Positions 24,530-32,506 of a DNA stretch of 64,000 nt are shown here, in pieces; positions within the stretch are counted from its first letter, which is position 1, and every line of letters begins with the position of its first letter. The position numbers were made by a program, and so were the translations under genes. The stretch lies in assembly GCA_036264135.1 (NCBI GenBank), contig DATARN010000094.1, forward strand, positions 1 through 64,000, written 5' to 3'. Under the pieces are notes generated by a model. The model was not told where the DNA came from, did not search any database, and saw only the letters and a program-made list of their open reading frames with translations. The stretch comes from DATARN01 sp036264135 (GTDB lineage Bacteria; Actinomycetota; Acidimicrobiia; Acidimicrobiales; Palsa-688).

Positions 24530-26042
24530 CGTCCCAGGTCGGGATCAGCACCCGGGCGGCGCGGGCCTCGTCGACCCGGGAGACGGGCGTGGTGCGCGGC
24601 GCCTGGTGGGCGTCGTCGCCGTCGTCGGCTGCGATCCGCAGCAGGGCGTCGGCCAGGGCGGCGACGGTCTGGGGGCTCTCGGTCTCGGTGGGCTCGATCA
24701 TGAGCGCCTCCTCGACGATCAGCGGAAAGTAGATCGTCGGGGCGTGGAAGCCTTCTTCCAGCAGCCGTTTGGCCACGTCCAAGGCCCGTAGCCCCCGCGC
24801 CTGCTTGAGCGCCGAGGCCGACGCCACGAACTCGTGGAGGTTGGGCCGCTCGAAGGGGATCTGGTAGGTCCCGGCCAGCTGCTGGCGGAGCCACCGGGCG
24901 TTGAGCACGGCGCCGTCGGCCACCCGCCGCAGCCCGTCGCCGCCGTTCAAGAGGATGTAGGTGTAGGCGCGGGCCAAGGCCAGGGCATTGCCGTGCCACG
25001 AGTGGATACGGCCGATCGACCGGGGCGGCGTCATCCACTCGAAGCTGCCGTCGGCGGCCTGGGCCGGGAGGGGTCCGGGGAGGAAGTCGGCCAGGCGGGG
25101 GGACACCGCCACCGGGCCGGCACCGGGGCCGCCGCCGCCGTGGGGTACCGCGAAGGTCTTGTGCAGGTTGAGATGGACGATGTCGAAGCCCATGTCGCCG
25201 GGGCGGGTGACGCCGAGGATGGCGTTGAGGTTGGCCCCGTCGTAGTACAACAGCCCGCCGGCGCCGTGCACGGCGGCGGCGATGGCCGCGATGTCCTCCT
25301 CGAACAGCCCCAGGGTGTTGGGGTTGGTCAGCATGATCCCGGCCACGTCGTCGTCCAACCGGTCGGCCAGGGCGGCCATGTCGAGCAGGCCGCGGTGGTC
25401 GGTCGGCACGGTGACCGTCTGGTACCCACCCAGGGTCACCGAGGCGGGGTTGGTGCCGTGGGCGGAGTCGGGGATAAGCACCTTGCTGCGGCGCCGGCCC
25501 TGCGCCTCGTGCCAGGCCCGCATCAGCAGCAGGCCGGTCAGTTCGCCCGCCGCGCCGGCCGGGGGCTGAAGGGTCACCGCGCTCATGCCGGTGATCCGGC
25601 ACAAGGCGTCGCCGAGCCGCCACAGCAGCTCGAGCCACCCCTGGATGAGGCCGGCGGGCGCCGCCGGGTGGATTGCCGCCAACCCGGGCAGCGAGGCGGC
25701 CTCGTCGCACGCCTTGGGGTTGTACTTCATGGTGCACGAGCCGAGCGGATAGGCCCCGAGGTCCACCGAGTACTGGCGGTGCGTCAACCGGGTCATGTGG
25801 CCGACGAGGTCCCGTTCGGACACCTCGGGCAGCGGGAGCGGGGCGGGGCGCAGGAACTGGGCGGGCACCAGCTCCTCGGGGGCCCATTCCGGCAGGTCGG
25901 TTCGCGGGAACGACCAGCCCGAGCGGCCGGGGACCGACATCTCGAAGATGGTGGGCTCGGTGTCCCGCCCGATGAGGGGAGCGGAGCGGGCCCGACCCCC
26001 GGGGGCCGCGTCCACCGCGGTGGTGTCACCGCCGCTGCTCAC
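24501..26042 (-). CDS. gcvPB: glycine dehydrogenase (decarboxylating) subunit 2
   Basis: C-terminal half of the glycine cleavage P protein, carrying pyridoxal phosphate. It decarboxylates glycine and passes the aminomethyl group to the H-protein lipoyl arm. Motifs: LGSCTMKYNP near residue 100, SAHGTNPASVTLGGY, and the PLP-lysine block HLNLHKTFAVPHGGGGPGAG near residue 270. 513 aa, the usual length for split-type P protein. The ATG overlaps the gcvPA stop (ATGA). The last 29 nt overlap the tail of the gene on the other strand. Confidence 0.96.
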   Translation of the reverse strand: MSSGGDTTAVDAAPGGRARSAPLIGRDTEPTIFEMSVPGRSGWSFPRTDLPEWAPEELVPAQFLRPAPLPLPEVSERDLVGHMTRLTHRQYSVDLGAYPLGSCTMKYNPKACDEAASLPGLAAIHPAAPAGLIQGWLELLWRLGDALCRITGMSAVTLQPPAGAAGELTGLLLMRAWHEAQGRRRSKVLIPDSAHGTNPASVTLGGYQTVTVPTDHRGLLDMAALADRLDDDVAGIMLTNPNTLGLFEEDIAAIAAAVHGAGGLLYYDGANLNAILGVTRPGDMGFDIVHLNLHKTFAVPHGGGGPGAGPVAVSPRLADFLPGPLPAQAADGSFEWMTPPRSIGRIHSWHGNALALARAYTYILLNGGDGLRRVADGAVLNARWLRQQLAGTYQIPFERPNLHEFVASASALKQARGLRALDVAKRLLEEGFHAPTIYFPLIVEEALMIEPTETESPQTVAALADALLRIAADDGDDAHQAPRTTPVSRVDEARAARVLIPTWDARPEAETAK

Positions 26043-27385
26043 GCCAGCACCTTTTCCATCGCCGCGGCGTAGGCGTCGATCTGGGCCCGGGTCCGCCGCT
26101 CGGTGGCGGCGATAAGCAGGCCGTCGCCGCCGTCACCGGTGACCCCATTCGCCACCCCGACCGGGACGCCGGCGAGGAAGCCCTCGTCGGCGAGCCGGTC
26201 GACCACCACGTGAGGGTCGACCGGCAGGCGGAGGGCGAACTCCCGCAGCACCGGTGCCGGGGCCAGCGGCTCGACGCCGGGGATGGCCAGCAGCGCCTCG
26301 CGGGTGTAGCGGGTCGCCCGGGCGCAGCGCAGCGCCAGCTCCCGCAACCCCCCCGTGCCCAGCCAGGCCAGCTGGACCATGCAGCAGATGGCGATGAGCG
26401 TCTGGTTGGTGCACACGTTGGAGGTGGCCTTGGCCCGGCGGATGTCCTGTTCCCGGGCCCGCAGGGTGGTCACATAGGCCCGTCGGCCCTCGGTGTCGAC
26501 GGTCTCACCGACCAGCCGGCCCGGCAAACGCCGGACGTGCTCGGCCCGGCAGGCGAACAGCCCGAGGTAGGGGCCGCCCAAGGAGAGTGGGGTCCCGAAG
26601 GGTTGGCCCTCCCCCACCACCACGTCGGCGCCCTGCTCGCCCGGGCTGCGCAGCAGGCCGGCGGCCACGGGATCGGCGGCCACGATCAGCCGGGCCCCAT
26701 TCCTGTCGGCCGCCTGGCGAGCGGCCGCCACATCCTCGAGGCAACCCAGATAGTTGGGCGACGAAACGATCAGGGCGCCGGGGGCCCCCTTTTCCCCGTC
26801 GGCCGCCTGTGACCAGTCCGTCACGCCATAGCGGAGGGCCACGTCGACCAGCCGGTGGCCGCTGCCGGCGGCGTAGGTGCGTAGCACCGCCCGCCAGTGG
26901 GGATGCAGGCCGCCGCTCACCCAGACCGTCTCCCGGCCCGCCGCCGCGGTCGCCAGATTCACCGCCTCGACCGTCGCCGCCGCCCCGTCGTACAGGGACG
27001 CATTGGCGATCGGCAGGCCACTCAGGCGCGACACAAGGGTCTGGTACTCGAACAGCGCCTGCAGGACGCCCTGGGCGACCTCCGGCTGGTACGGGGTGTA
27101 GGCGGTGACGAACTCCGACCGAAACGGCAGCGAGCGGGTGGCGGCCGGGATGCCATGGTCGTAGGCGCCGGCGCCGGCGAAGCAGATCAGCCGGTCGTTG
27201 CGGCCGGCCAGCTGCTCCATCGCCTCCAAGGTGTCCGCCTCGGAAAGACCGTCGTCGAGGCTGAGGCCGCCGGCCAGCCGGAGGGCGGCTGGGACGACGG
27301 CGAACAGGTCGTCGAGGGTCGCCAGCCCGAGGGACGCGAGCATGGCCGCCAGCTCCTCGTCGGTGTGGGGCACGTAGTGGCCCAT
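26039..27385 (-). CDS. gcvPA: glycine dehydrogenase (decarboxylating) subunit 1
   Basis: N-terminal half of the split P protein, partner of gcvPB. Family stretches: MGHYVPHTDEELAAMLASLG, FAGAGAYDHGIPAATRSL, YTPYQPEVAQGVLQALFEYQ, SLYDGAAATVEAVNLA and TLRAREQDIRRAKATSNVCT. 448 aa, normal. It starts on the last base of the gcvT stop, showing translational coupling in the order gcvT, gcvPA, gcvPB. Confidence 0.96.
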   Translation of the reverse strand: MGHYVPHTDEELAAMLASLGLATLDDLFAVVPAALRLAGGLSLDDGLSEADTLEAMEQLAGRNDRLICFAGAGAYDHGIPAATRSLPFRSEFVTAYTPYQPEVAQGVLQALFEYQTLVSRLSGLPIANASLYDGAAATVEAVNLATAAAGRETVWVSGGLHPHWRAVLRTYAAGSGHRLVDVALRYGVTDWSQAADGEKGAPGALIVSSPNYLGCLEDVAAARQAADRNGARLIVAADPVAAGLLRSPGEQGADVVVGEGQPFGTPLSLGGPYLGLFACRAEHVRRLPGRLVGETVDTEGRRAYVTTLRAREQDIRRAKATSNVCTNQTLIAICCMVQLAWLGTGGLRELALRCARATRYTREALLAIPGVEPLAPAPVLREFALRLPVDPHVVVDRLADEGFLAGVPVGVANGVTGDGGDGLLIAATERRTRAQIDAYAAAMEKVLA

Positions 27386-28542
27386 CAGGCCGCCCGCCCC
27401 TGCTTGCCCCGCGACACGAACGGCAGTGCCGTGGGCGCGGCGGCCACCCGACGGTCGCGCACCTCGATCTCCACGGTGTCATCGGGACCGACGCCGGGGG
27501 GGAGGAGGGCGAGGGCGATGCCGTGGCCCAGCACCGGCGAGAAGTTCCCGCTGGTCACCTCCCCGGCCTCCCGGCCGTCGACCAGGACCGGGTAGTGCTG
27601 GCGCGGCGGTTGGCGGCCGGCGGTCGTGAGACCGGCCAGCTTGCGGGCCACGCCCCGGTCGCGTTCGGCCACCAGGGCGTCTCGGCCCCGGAAGCCGCCG
27701 GGCTTGTCCCAGGCGACGACCCACCCGAGACCGGCCTGCAGCGGCGTGATCCCCGGCCCCAGTTCGTGGCCGTGCAGGGGCAGGGCGGCCTCGAGGCGGA
27801 GGGTGTCGCGGGCGCCGAGGCCCGCCGGCGGGACGCCTTCGCCGAGGACCGCGTCCCAGAACTCCCCAGCCCGGGCGGCGGGAACGGCGACCTCGACTCC
27901 ATCCTCGCCGGTGTAGCCGGTGCCCGCGGCCACACAGGCCGTCCCCCGCCAGTCGAAGCGGCGCACCCGGAACCGGGGAACCGCGGCCGCCTCCGGGGCG
28001 ACGGCCGCCAGCCGTTCGCGGGCCCGGGGGCCCTGGACGGCGATGATGGCCCGGCCGGCGGTCACGTCGTCACCGCCGAGGGCGGCCACCACCCGGTCGG
28101 TGTTGGAGGCGTTCGGCATGACGTCGAAGGTGTCGTCGTCGATCCACCACACGATGATGTCGTCGACGACCGAGGCGTCGGCGGCGTCCAGCAGGTGGGT
28201 GTACTGGGCCCGCCCCGGGCCAATCTTGGTGAGGTCGTTGGTGAGGGTGGACTGGATGCGGTCGAAGGCGGTGGGGCCGGTCAGCCGCACCGTTCCCAGG
28301 TGGCTGACGTCGAACGCCACCGCGTCGTGGCGGCAGGCCAGGTGCTCGCTGATCGTGCCGTGCGGATAGGCGAGGGGCATCGTCCACCCGCCGAACGGCA
28401 CCATCCGGGCGCCGAGGGCCCGGTGGGCGGCGTCCAGCGGGGACGTGCGGTCCGGGGGGACCGTCTGGTCGGCGTCGCCGGCGGGAGAGTGGCCGGCCAG
28501 AGAGTGGCCGGCGGGAGGTTGGCCGGCTACGAGGTCGCCCAT
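27385..28542 (-). CDS. gcvT: aminomethyltransferase (glycine cleavage T protein)
   Basis: Transfers the methylene group from the aminomethyl-lipoyl H protein to tetrahydrofolate and releases ammonia. Motifs: PLDAAHRALGARMVPFGGW, AVAFDVSHLGTVRLTGP, the catalytic-Asp region SVVDDIIVWWIDDD, TGYTGEDGVEVAVP, and ARDTLRLEAALPLHGHEL. 385 residues including an extra N-terminal lead of about 30 (GHSLAGHSPAGDADQ), so a later start is possible. It follows a small nuclease-like gene by 20 nt, and no glycine riboswitch is visible in front of it. Confidence 0.95.
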   Translation of the reverse strand: MGDLVAGQPPAGHSLAGHSPAGDADQTVPPDRTSPLDAAHRALGARMVPFGGWTMPLAYPHGTISEHLACRHDAVAFDVSHLGTVRLTGPTAFDRIQSTLTNDLTKIGPGRAQYTHLLDAADASVVDDIIVWWIDDDTFDVMPNASNTDRVVAALGGDDVTAGRAIIAVQGPRARERLAAVAPEAAAVPRFRVRRFDWRGTACVAAGTGYTGEDGVEVAVPAARAGEFWDAVLGEGVPPAGLGARDTLRLEAALPLHGHELGPGITPLQAGLGWVVAWDKPGGFRGRDALVAERDRGVARKLAGLTTAGRQPPRQHYPVLVDGREAGEVTSGNFSPVLGHGIALALLPPGVGPDDTVEIEVRDRRVAAAPTALPFVSRGKQGRAA

Positions 28543-28562
28543 GGCGGCACTCTACCGGCGGG

Positions 28563-28916
28563 TCAGACTCCTGCCGGCACCTCGGTCTGCAGGCCGAACT
28601 TGACCAAAAGATTGAGATAATCCCGCTGGTACAGGACCTTCACATTGACGTCGGGGCGCAGCTCGCGCAGCCGCCGCACCTTGCGGTTCTTCTTGGTGAC
28701 CAGCCGCTGGTTCAAGGTGGTGAGCTCGATGTACAGGTCATAGTCGGCGAGGTAGAAGTCGGGCCGGAACCCTTGCGTCGGGCGCCCCTCGCCGTCCCAC
28801 GCCAGCACGAACTCGGTGGGCTCGTACTCCCACGCGATGCCGTAGAAGTCGAGGACGGCGGCGAATTGTCGTTCGGAATCGTGGGCGAAGCGGGGAGGAT
28901 CCGCCGCTGCGCGCAT
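28563..28916 (-). CDS. small protein with a PD-(D/E)xK-like core
   Basis: 117 residues. The central part reads FRPDFYLADYDLYIELTTLN, then KKNRKVRRLRELRPDVNVKVLYQRDY. PD followed by a strand and an E-x-T/K-like position recalls the PD-(D/E)xK nuclease fold, with T where the catalytic lysine is usual. The second half resembles a Holliday-junction or restriction-type helix. Function unassigned. It lies 4 nt after the MerR gene, in the position of the small Rv1831 gene of M. tuberculosis relative to the MerR and glycine-cleavage genes; whether it is homologous cannot be decided here. Confidence 0.6.
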   Translation of the reverse strand: MRAAADPPRFAHDSERQFAAVLDFYGIAWEYEPTEFVLAWDGEGRPTQGFRPDFYLADYDLYIELTTLNQRLVTKKNRKVRRLRELRPDVNVKVLYQRDYLNLLVKFGLQTEVPAGV

Positions 28917-28920
28917 TGGG

Positions 28921-29385
28921 CTAGGCGCCCAGCGCCAGGATGGCGGCGTCGACCTCGGACACGACGGTGGCCATGGGAACGGTGATGTTGAACATCACCT
29001 GGCCGCCCCGCAGCAGGTCGATGATCTCCTCACCGGATCGCAGCAGCGCCCGGTCCTCCTCGATGACCAGGTTGGCCGAGGCGATGTCCTCGCCGCTGGC
29101 CCGGAGGCAGTCGATGGCCTTGCGGGCGTGGGGCAGGTTGATCCCGACGTCCAGCAGCCGCTTGATCACCTTCAGGTGCAGGAGATCGCGATAGGAGTAC
29201 CGCCGCTGGGTCCCGCTTCCCCGTGCCTCGTGGATCGAGGGCCTCAGGAGATCGGTCCGGGCCCAGTAGTCAAGCTGGCGGTACGTGATCCCTACGATCT
29301 TGCAGACCTGCGGCCCGCGGAAACCCTCTTCCGGCTGTCCCGCCGTGTTGGCGTTGCCAGTTCCTGTCGACATCCCTGCGGTCAC
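28921..29385 (-). CDS. MerR-family regulator, Rv1830/ResR-like
   Basis: 154 residues: a short disordered lead, then a MerR-type winged helix (VCKIVGITYRQLDYWARTDLL, RRYSYRDLLHLKVIKRLLDVGINLPHARKAI) and a short C-terminal dimerisation and effector part. Its position after the bifunctional-nuclease gene and near the gcv genes mirrors M. tuberculosis Rv1830 (ResR), a regulator linked to cell growth and division. The correspondence is from gene order plus family and not from alignment. A promoter with overlapping dyads sits upstream. Confidence 0.88.
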   Translation of the reverse strand: MTAGMSTGTGNANTAGQPEEGFRGPQVCKIVGITYRQLDYWARTDLLRPSIHEARGSGTQRRYSYRDLLHLKVIKRLLDVGINLPHARKAIDCLRASGEDIASANLVIEEDRALLRSGEEIIDLLRGGQVMFNITVPMATVVSEVDAAILALGA

Positions 29386-29407
29386 GTCCCTTCACAGCCT
29401 GCTGACA

Positions 29408-29462
29408 GAGGCGTAGTTACGCCAGTGTCACTGACACTACGCCTCACGAGGCCTACCGTCAA
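29408..29462 (-). promoter_or_regulatory. promoter with nested dyad operator for the ResR-like gene
   Basis: On the minus strand TTGACG (29462-29457), a 17-nt spacer and TAGTGT (29439-29434) make a good sigma-70-type promoter. Two inverted repeats overlap its -10 region: an outer pair of 10 bp, GAGGCGTAGT (29408-29417) with ACTACGCCTC (29436-29445), and an inner AGTGTC-ACT-GACACT at 29424-29438. This is the layout of a repressor or MerR-type activator site, most simply autoregulation by the MerR protein. Confidence 0.6.
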
Positions 29463-29502
29463 CGATCATCGCCGGGCGGGGAATCCGACGGCGGTGCGAC
29501 GG

Positions 29503-30003
29503 TTAGGAGCTGAAGTCCTCGGGCTTGACGCCTTCGATGAACTCCCGGAACTTGCGCTCGAGCTCGTCCTGGTCGGGGCCCGCTTCGGCCTCGTCCTCGG
29601 CCTGCAGCACGACGCCCTCGGCGTCGAGCAGGGCATCCTCGGCGTAGATCGTGGTGCCCAGGCGGGTGGCCAGGGCGATGGCGTCGGACGGCCGGGCGGA
29701 GACCGAGTGGCGCCGCCCGGCCAGCGTCAGGCGCAGCTCGGCGAAGAACGTGTTCTCCCGCAACTCGGTGATGACGACGCAGTCGAGCACGGCACCCAGC
29801 TCGGCCAGGATGTCGCGCATCAGGTCATGGGTCATGGGCCGAGCGGTGGGCACGCCCTGCAGGGCGTAGGCAATCGCCGTTGCCTCGGCGGCGCCGATGT
29901 AAATGGGCAGCGTACGACGAGCCCCCTCGGCCTCCTGGAGCAGGAGGATCGGGGTGTTCGTCGGAAGCTCGACCCTCACGGCGGCCAGATGCATCTCGAC
30001 CAT
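29503..30003 (-). CDS. bifunctional nuclease (BFN) family protein, Rv1829-like
   Basis: 166 residues of the DUF151/BFN family: MVEMHLAAVRVELPTNTPIL, LPIYIGAAEATAIAYALQG, RPMTHDLMRDILAELGAV and VSARPSDAIALATRLGTTIY. Plant and bacterial members have been described with DNase and RNase activity. Acidic C-terminal tail (QDELERKFREFIEG). Located between hpt and the ResR-like gene, as in mycobacteria except for hpt. Confidence 0.9.
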   Translation of the reverse strand: MVEMHLAAVRVELPTNTPILLLQEAEGARRTLPIYIGAAEATAIAYALQGVPTARPMTHDLMRDILAELGAVLDCVVITELRENTFFAELRLTLAGRRHSVSARPSDAIALATRLGTTIYAEDALLDAEGVVLQAEDEAEAGPDQDELERKFREFIEGVKPEDFSS

Positions 30004-30012
30004 GGGAGAAAC

Positions 30013-30633
30013 TTACAACCTGCGGAGCGCCTCGACGTAGGCATCGGGGTTGGCGCGAAGGGCGTTCAGGTCGGCGGCGGCGATGCCCGCCAGGTTGCGA
30101 TAGCGCTCCCGGAAGTCCATTCCGTAGCCGACCACAAACTCGTCGCCGATCTCGAAACCGACGAACCGCAGGGGTACCGGGACCAGCCGGCGCACCGACT
30201 TGTCGAGCAGGGTGCACACCTCGACCGAGCGGGCGTCGCGACGTCGCAACTCGCCCAGCACGTAGGTGGCGGTGAGCCCGGTATCGACAATGTCCTCCAC
30301 CAGGACCACGTCGCGCTCCCAGATGTCGGTGTCCAGGTCCTTCACCAGGCGCACCCGCCCGGTGCCCTTGGCGTACGCCGAGATGGCCAGGAAGTCGACG
30401 GTGACGGCGACGTTCATGGCCCGGACCAGGTCGGCGAGGAAGGGCACGCTGCCCTTCAGGACGCCCACGAGCAGCACACCGTCGGGGTAGGCGGCGTCCA
30501 GTTCGGCCGCCAGCCGGGTGACCGTCGCCCGCAGCTCGGCCGGCCCAAACAGCAGCCGGGCCGACCCGGCCCCGTCTCGGGTCCCGAGGGCGGGGCGTTC
30601 GGCGGCGCCCGTCCCGGCGCGCCCGGGCGCCAT
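30013..30633 (-). CDS. hpt: hypoxanthine phosphoribosyltransferase
   Basis: Purine salvage: hypoxanthine or guanine plus PRPP gives IMP or GMP. The PRPP-binding motif VVLVEDIVDTGLTATYVL is complete, and the second loop LLVGVLKGSVPFLADL and VGYGMDFRERYRNL near the C-terminus match the family. The first 26 residues are an extra basic/Gly-rich lead, so the true start may be internal. The ATG overlaps the MerR stop. In many actinobacteria hpt sits beside tilS and ftsH, so its place inside this regulatory block is unusual. Confidence 0.95.
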   Translation of the reverse strand: MAPGRAGTGAAERPALGTRDGAGSARLLFGPAELRATVTRLAAELDAAYPDGVLLVGVLKGSVPFLADLVRAMNVAVTVDFLAISAYAKGTGRVRLVKDLDTDIWERDVVLVEDIVDTGLTATYVLGELRRRDARSVEVCTLLDKSVRRLVPVPLRFVGFEIGDEFVVGYGMDFRERYRNLAGIAAADLNALRANPDAYVEALRRL

Positions 30634-31472
30634 CAGAATGCTTTGCCGAGCGCCTGGCGCAGGAGAGCTCGCCGCAGTTCGCCGCTCAGCCGGCCCAGCT
30701 CCTCCAAGGCGGTGGCGGCCTGCTGGCGGGCCTGGGGGTTTCGCTGCTTGACGAGCGGCATGACGACCTGCTCGAACAGGTCCGATTCCCGCTCGGCGGC
30801 GTTCTTGTACATGCGCAGGTGGCGGGCGCCGACGCCGTGGCGGGCGAAGCCCGCGGCCAGGGCGGCGATGGTGGCGGCGTCCTCGTCGTAGTAGGTGGTT
30901 CCACCCATGTCACGGCTGGCGATGAGCCCGAAGCCCGAGAGTTCCACGATGGCCTGCTCGCTCAGCCCGGTGGCCACCGCCAGTTCGTCGAGGGTGTAGT
31001 TGCCGCCGGCCGGTCCCGGTTCGAACGCCGGCCGCACCGCCGCCGCCAGGGACGGGTTGGCGGAGGGCGGCCCGAATGCGGTCGACGCCGGCGGGGCCGC
31101 AGCGTCGGGGTCACCGGCGGCGTTCGGCGGGTAGGCCACCGCCCGCGGCGCGGCGGCCGGCGCCTCGGAGGGGGCGGCCAGTGCCGGCGGGACCGTCGTG
31201 ACCGCCGGTTCGGGCTGTTCGACCAAACGACCCTTGATCACCTTGAGGGGCAGGAAGTGCTCGCGCTGTTGACGCAGGATCCAGCGCAGCCGCTCGACGT
31301 CCTCGTCGTAGAATTTCCGGTATCCCGATGGCGTCCGTTCGGGGTCGAGGAGTCCCTGGCTCTCGAGGAAGCGGATCTTCGAGATGGTGATGTCGGGGAA
31401 TTCCTCGCGCAGCAGGGAGAGGACCTCGCCGATGGAAAGGTGGGCCCGTTCGGGCACCTCGCTACGCCTCAC
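30633..31472 (-). CDS. MerR-family regulator, FtsR/Rv1828-like
   Basis: 279 residues. The N-terminal MerR DNA-binding domain (LSIGEVLSLLREEFPDITIS, KIRFLESQGLLDPERTPSGY, a WILRQQREHFLPLKVIK helix) matches the FtsR/Rv1828 type, whose relatives control cell-division genes. A Pro/Ala-rich linker of about 55 residues leads to a C-terminal sensor-like part with YTLDELAVATGLSEQAIVEL (a second HTH-like element) and GTTYYDEDAATIAALA. Start overlaps the FHA gene end by 11 nt, so they are co-translated. Confidence 0.9.
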   Translation of the reverse strand: MRRSEVPERAHLSIGEVLSLLREEFPDITISKIRFLESQGLLDPERTPSGYRKFYDEDVERLRWILRQQREHFLPLKVIKGRLVEQPEPAVTTVPPALAAPSEAPAAAPRAVAYPPNAAGDPDAAAPPASTAFGPPSANPSLAAAVRPAFEPGPAGGNYTLDELAVATGLSEQAIVELSGFGLIASRDMGGTTYYDEDAATIAALAAGFARHGVGARHLRMYKNAAERESDLFEQVVMPLVKQRNPQARQQAATALEELGRLSGELRRALLRQALGKAF

Positions 31473-31959
31473 TCACACCGGCGAGGAACACCAACCGGAA
31501 CTTTCCGATCTGGACCTCGTCGCCGTTGCGAAGCGTCCCCTCGTCGATCCTTTCGCGGTTCACGTAGGTCCCGTTGAGCGAGCCGACGTCCCGCACCAGG
31601 TAGCCGCCGCCCTGCCGCACGAACTCGGCGTGGCGGCGGGACACGGTGATGTCGTCGAGAAAGATGTCGCTCTCCGGGTGGCGCCCCACCTCGGTCAGGT
31701 CGTGCTCCAAGACGAAACGCGACCCGGCGTTCGGGCCCCGCTTGACGACCATCACCCCGAAGCCCTCGGGTACCTCGTCGAGGGTGACGGAGATTTCGTC
31801 CTCGCCCGTCTCCCCCGCCGACTCGAGCGGCATGAAGGTGATGGTGGTGGACGTCGACTCGTCGTCGCTGCTGTGTTCCAGCACCGCGCCGCAGGATGAG
31901 CAGAAATTCGACCCAGCGGGGTTTTGATGGCCGCACTGGTTGCAAAACACGCCCGTCAC
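31462..31959 (-). CDS. zinc-ribbon plus FHA protein, GarA/OdhI-like
   Basis: 165 residues: a zinc ribbon (C6, C9, C20, C23) at the N-terminus, a Thr-rich segment (STSTTITF, about 36-43) where GarA and OdhI carry the phosphorylated threonines, then an FHA domain at about 70-160 (VGRHPESDIFLDDITVSRRH, GSLNGTYVNRERI). Known relatives switch 2-oxoglutarate dehydrogenase and glutamate dehydrogenase when unphosphorylated. The zinc ribbon is an addition not found in classical GarA. It lies between gcvH and the MerR gene, as in M. tuberculosis. Confidence 0.92.
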   Translation of the reverse strand: MTGVFCNQCGHQNPAGSNFCSSCGAVLEHSSDDESTSTTITFMPLESAGETGEDEISVTLDEVPEGFGVMVVKRGPNAGSRFVLEHDLTEVGRHPESDIFLDDITVSRRHAEFVRQGGGYLVRDVGSLNGTYVNRERIDEGTLRNGDEVQIGKFRLVFLAGVSEA

Positions 31960-31985
31960 CGGCGTTTGGTCCCCCTGGCCATCGG

Positions 31986-32366
31986 TTACGCCGAGATCAG
32001 TTCGCGATACTGCTCGGCGGTCATCAGCTGGGCGAAGTCCGAGCTATCGCTCATCTCGATGGTGCAGATCCAGCCCTCGCCGTACGGGTCGACATTGATC
32101 CGCTGCGGCGCGTCCACCAGTTCCGTGTTGACCTCGGCGACGGTGCCATTGACCGGGGCGTAGATATCCGACACCGACTTGGTCGACTCGACCTCGCTGA
32201 ACGACGCCGCGGCGGTGACCGGCGCCCCGCTCTCGGGAAGCTGGACGAAGACGACGTCACCCAAGGCGTCCTGGGCGTAGTCCGTGATGCCCACCCGGGC
32301 GCGGTTGCCGTCGACCAGAACCCACTCATGGTCGGCGGTGTAGCGCCGGTCATCGGGAACATTCAC
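31986..32366 (-). CDS. gcvH: glycine cleavage system H protein
   Basis: Lipoyl carrier that shuttles the aminomethyl group between P, T and L proteins. The lipoylated lysine is Lys63 in FSEVESTKSVSDIYAP; the flanking fold VGITDYAQDALGDVVFVQLP and YGEGWICTIEM is complete. 126 aa, normal. First gene of the block running into FHA, MerR, hpt, BFN and MerR. The 140-bp gap before it (32367-32506) holds no clear riboswitch; a 6-bp stem near 32461-32479 is the only structure seen. Confidence 0.95.
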   Translation of the reverse strand: MNVPDDRRYTADHEWVLVDGNRARVGITDYAQDALGDVVFVQLPESGAPVTAAASFSEVESTKSVSDIYAPVNGTVAEVNTELVDAPQRINVDPYGEGWICTIEMSDSSDFAQLMTAEQYRELISA

Positions 32367-32506
32367 TTCACGGACCCTACTGGACGCGCCGTCGCTGAGG
32401 GTGAACCTGGGACCGACCTTGGGCCCGGCCCGGCGTAGAGCCGCAGGTCAGACGGGTGCGCCGGCGGTCCCGACGCCGGGGGCCTCGGGGCGCAGCCGCG
32501 CCACGA

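Noticed and set aside
32367..32506. Glycine riboswitch before gcvH or gcvT
   Set aside because: No conserved aptamer core or paired helices could be found; gcvT is only 20 nt from the previous gene.
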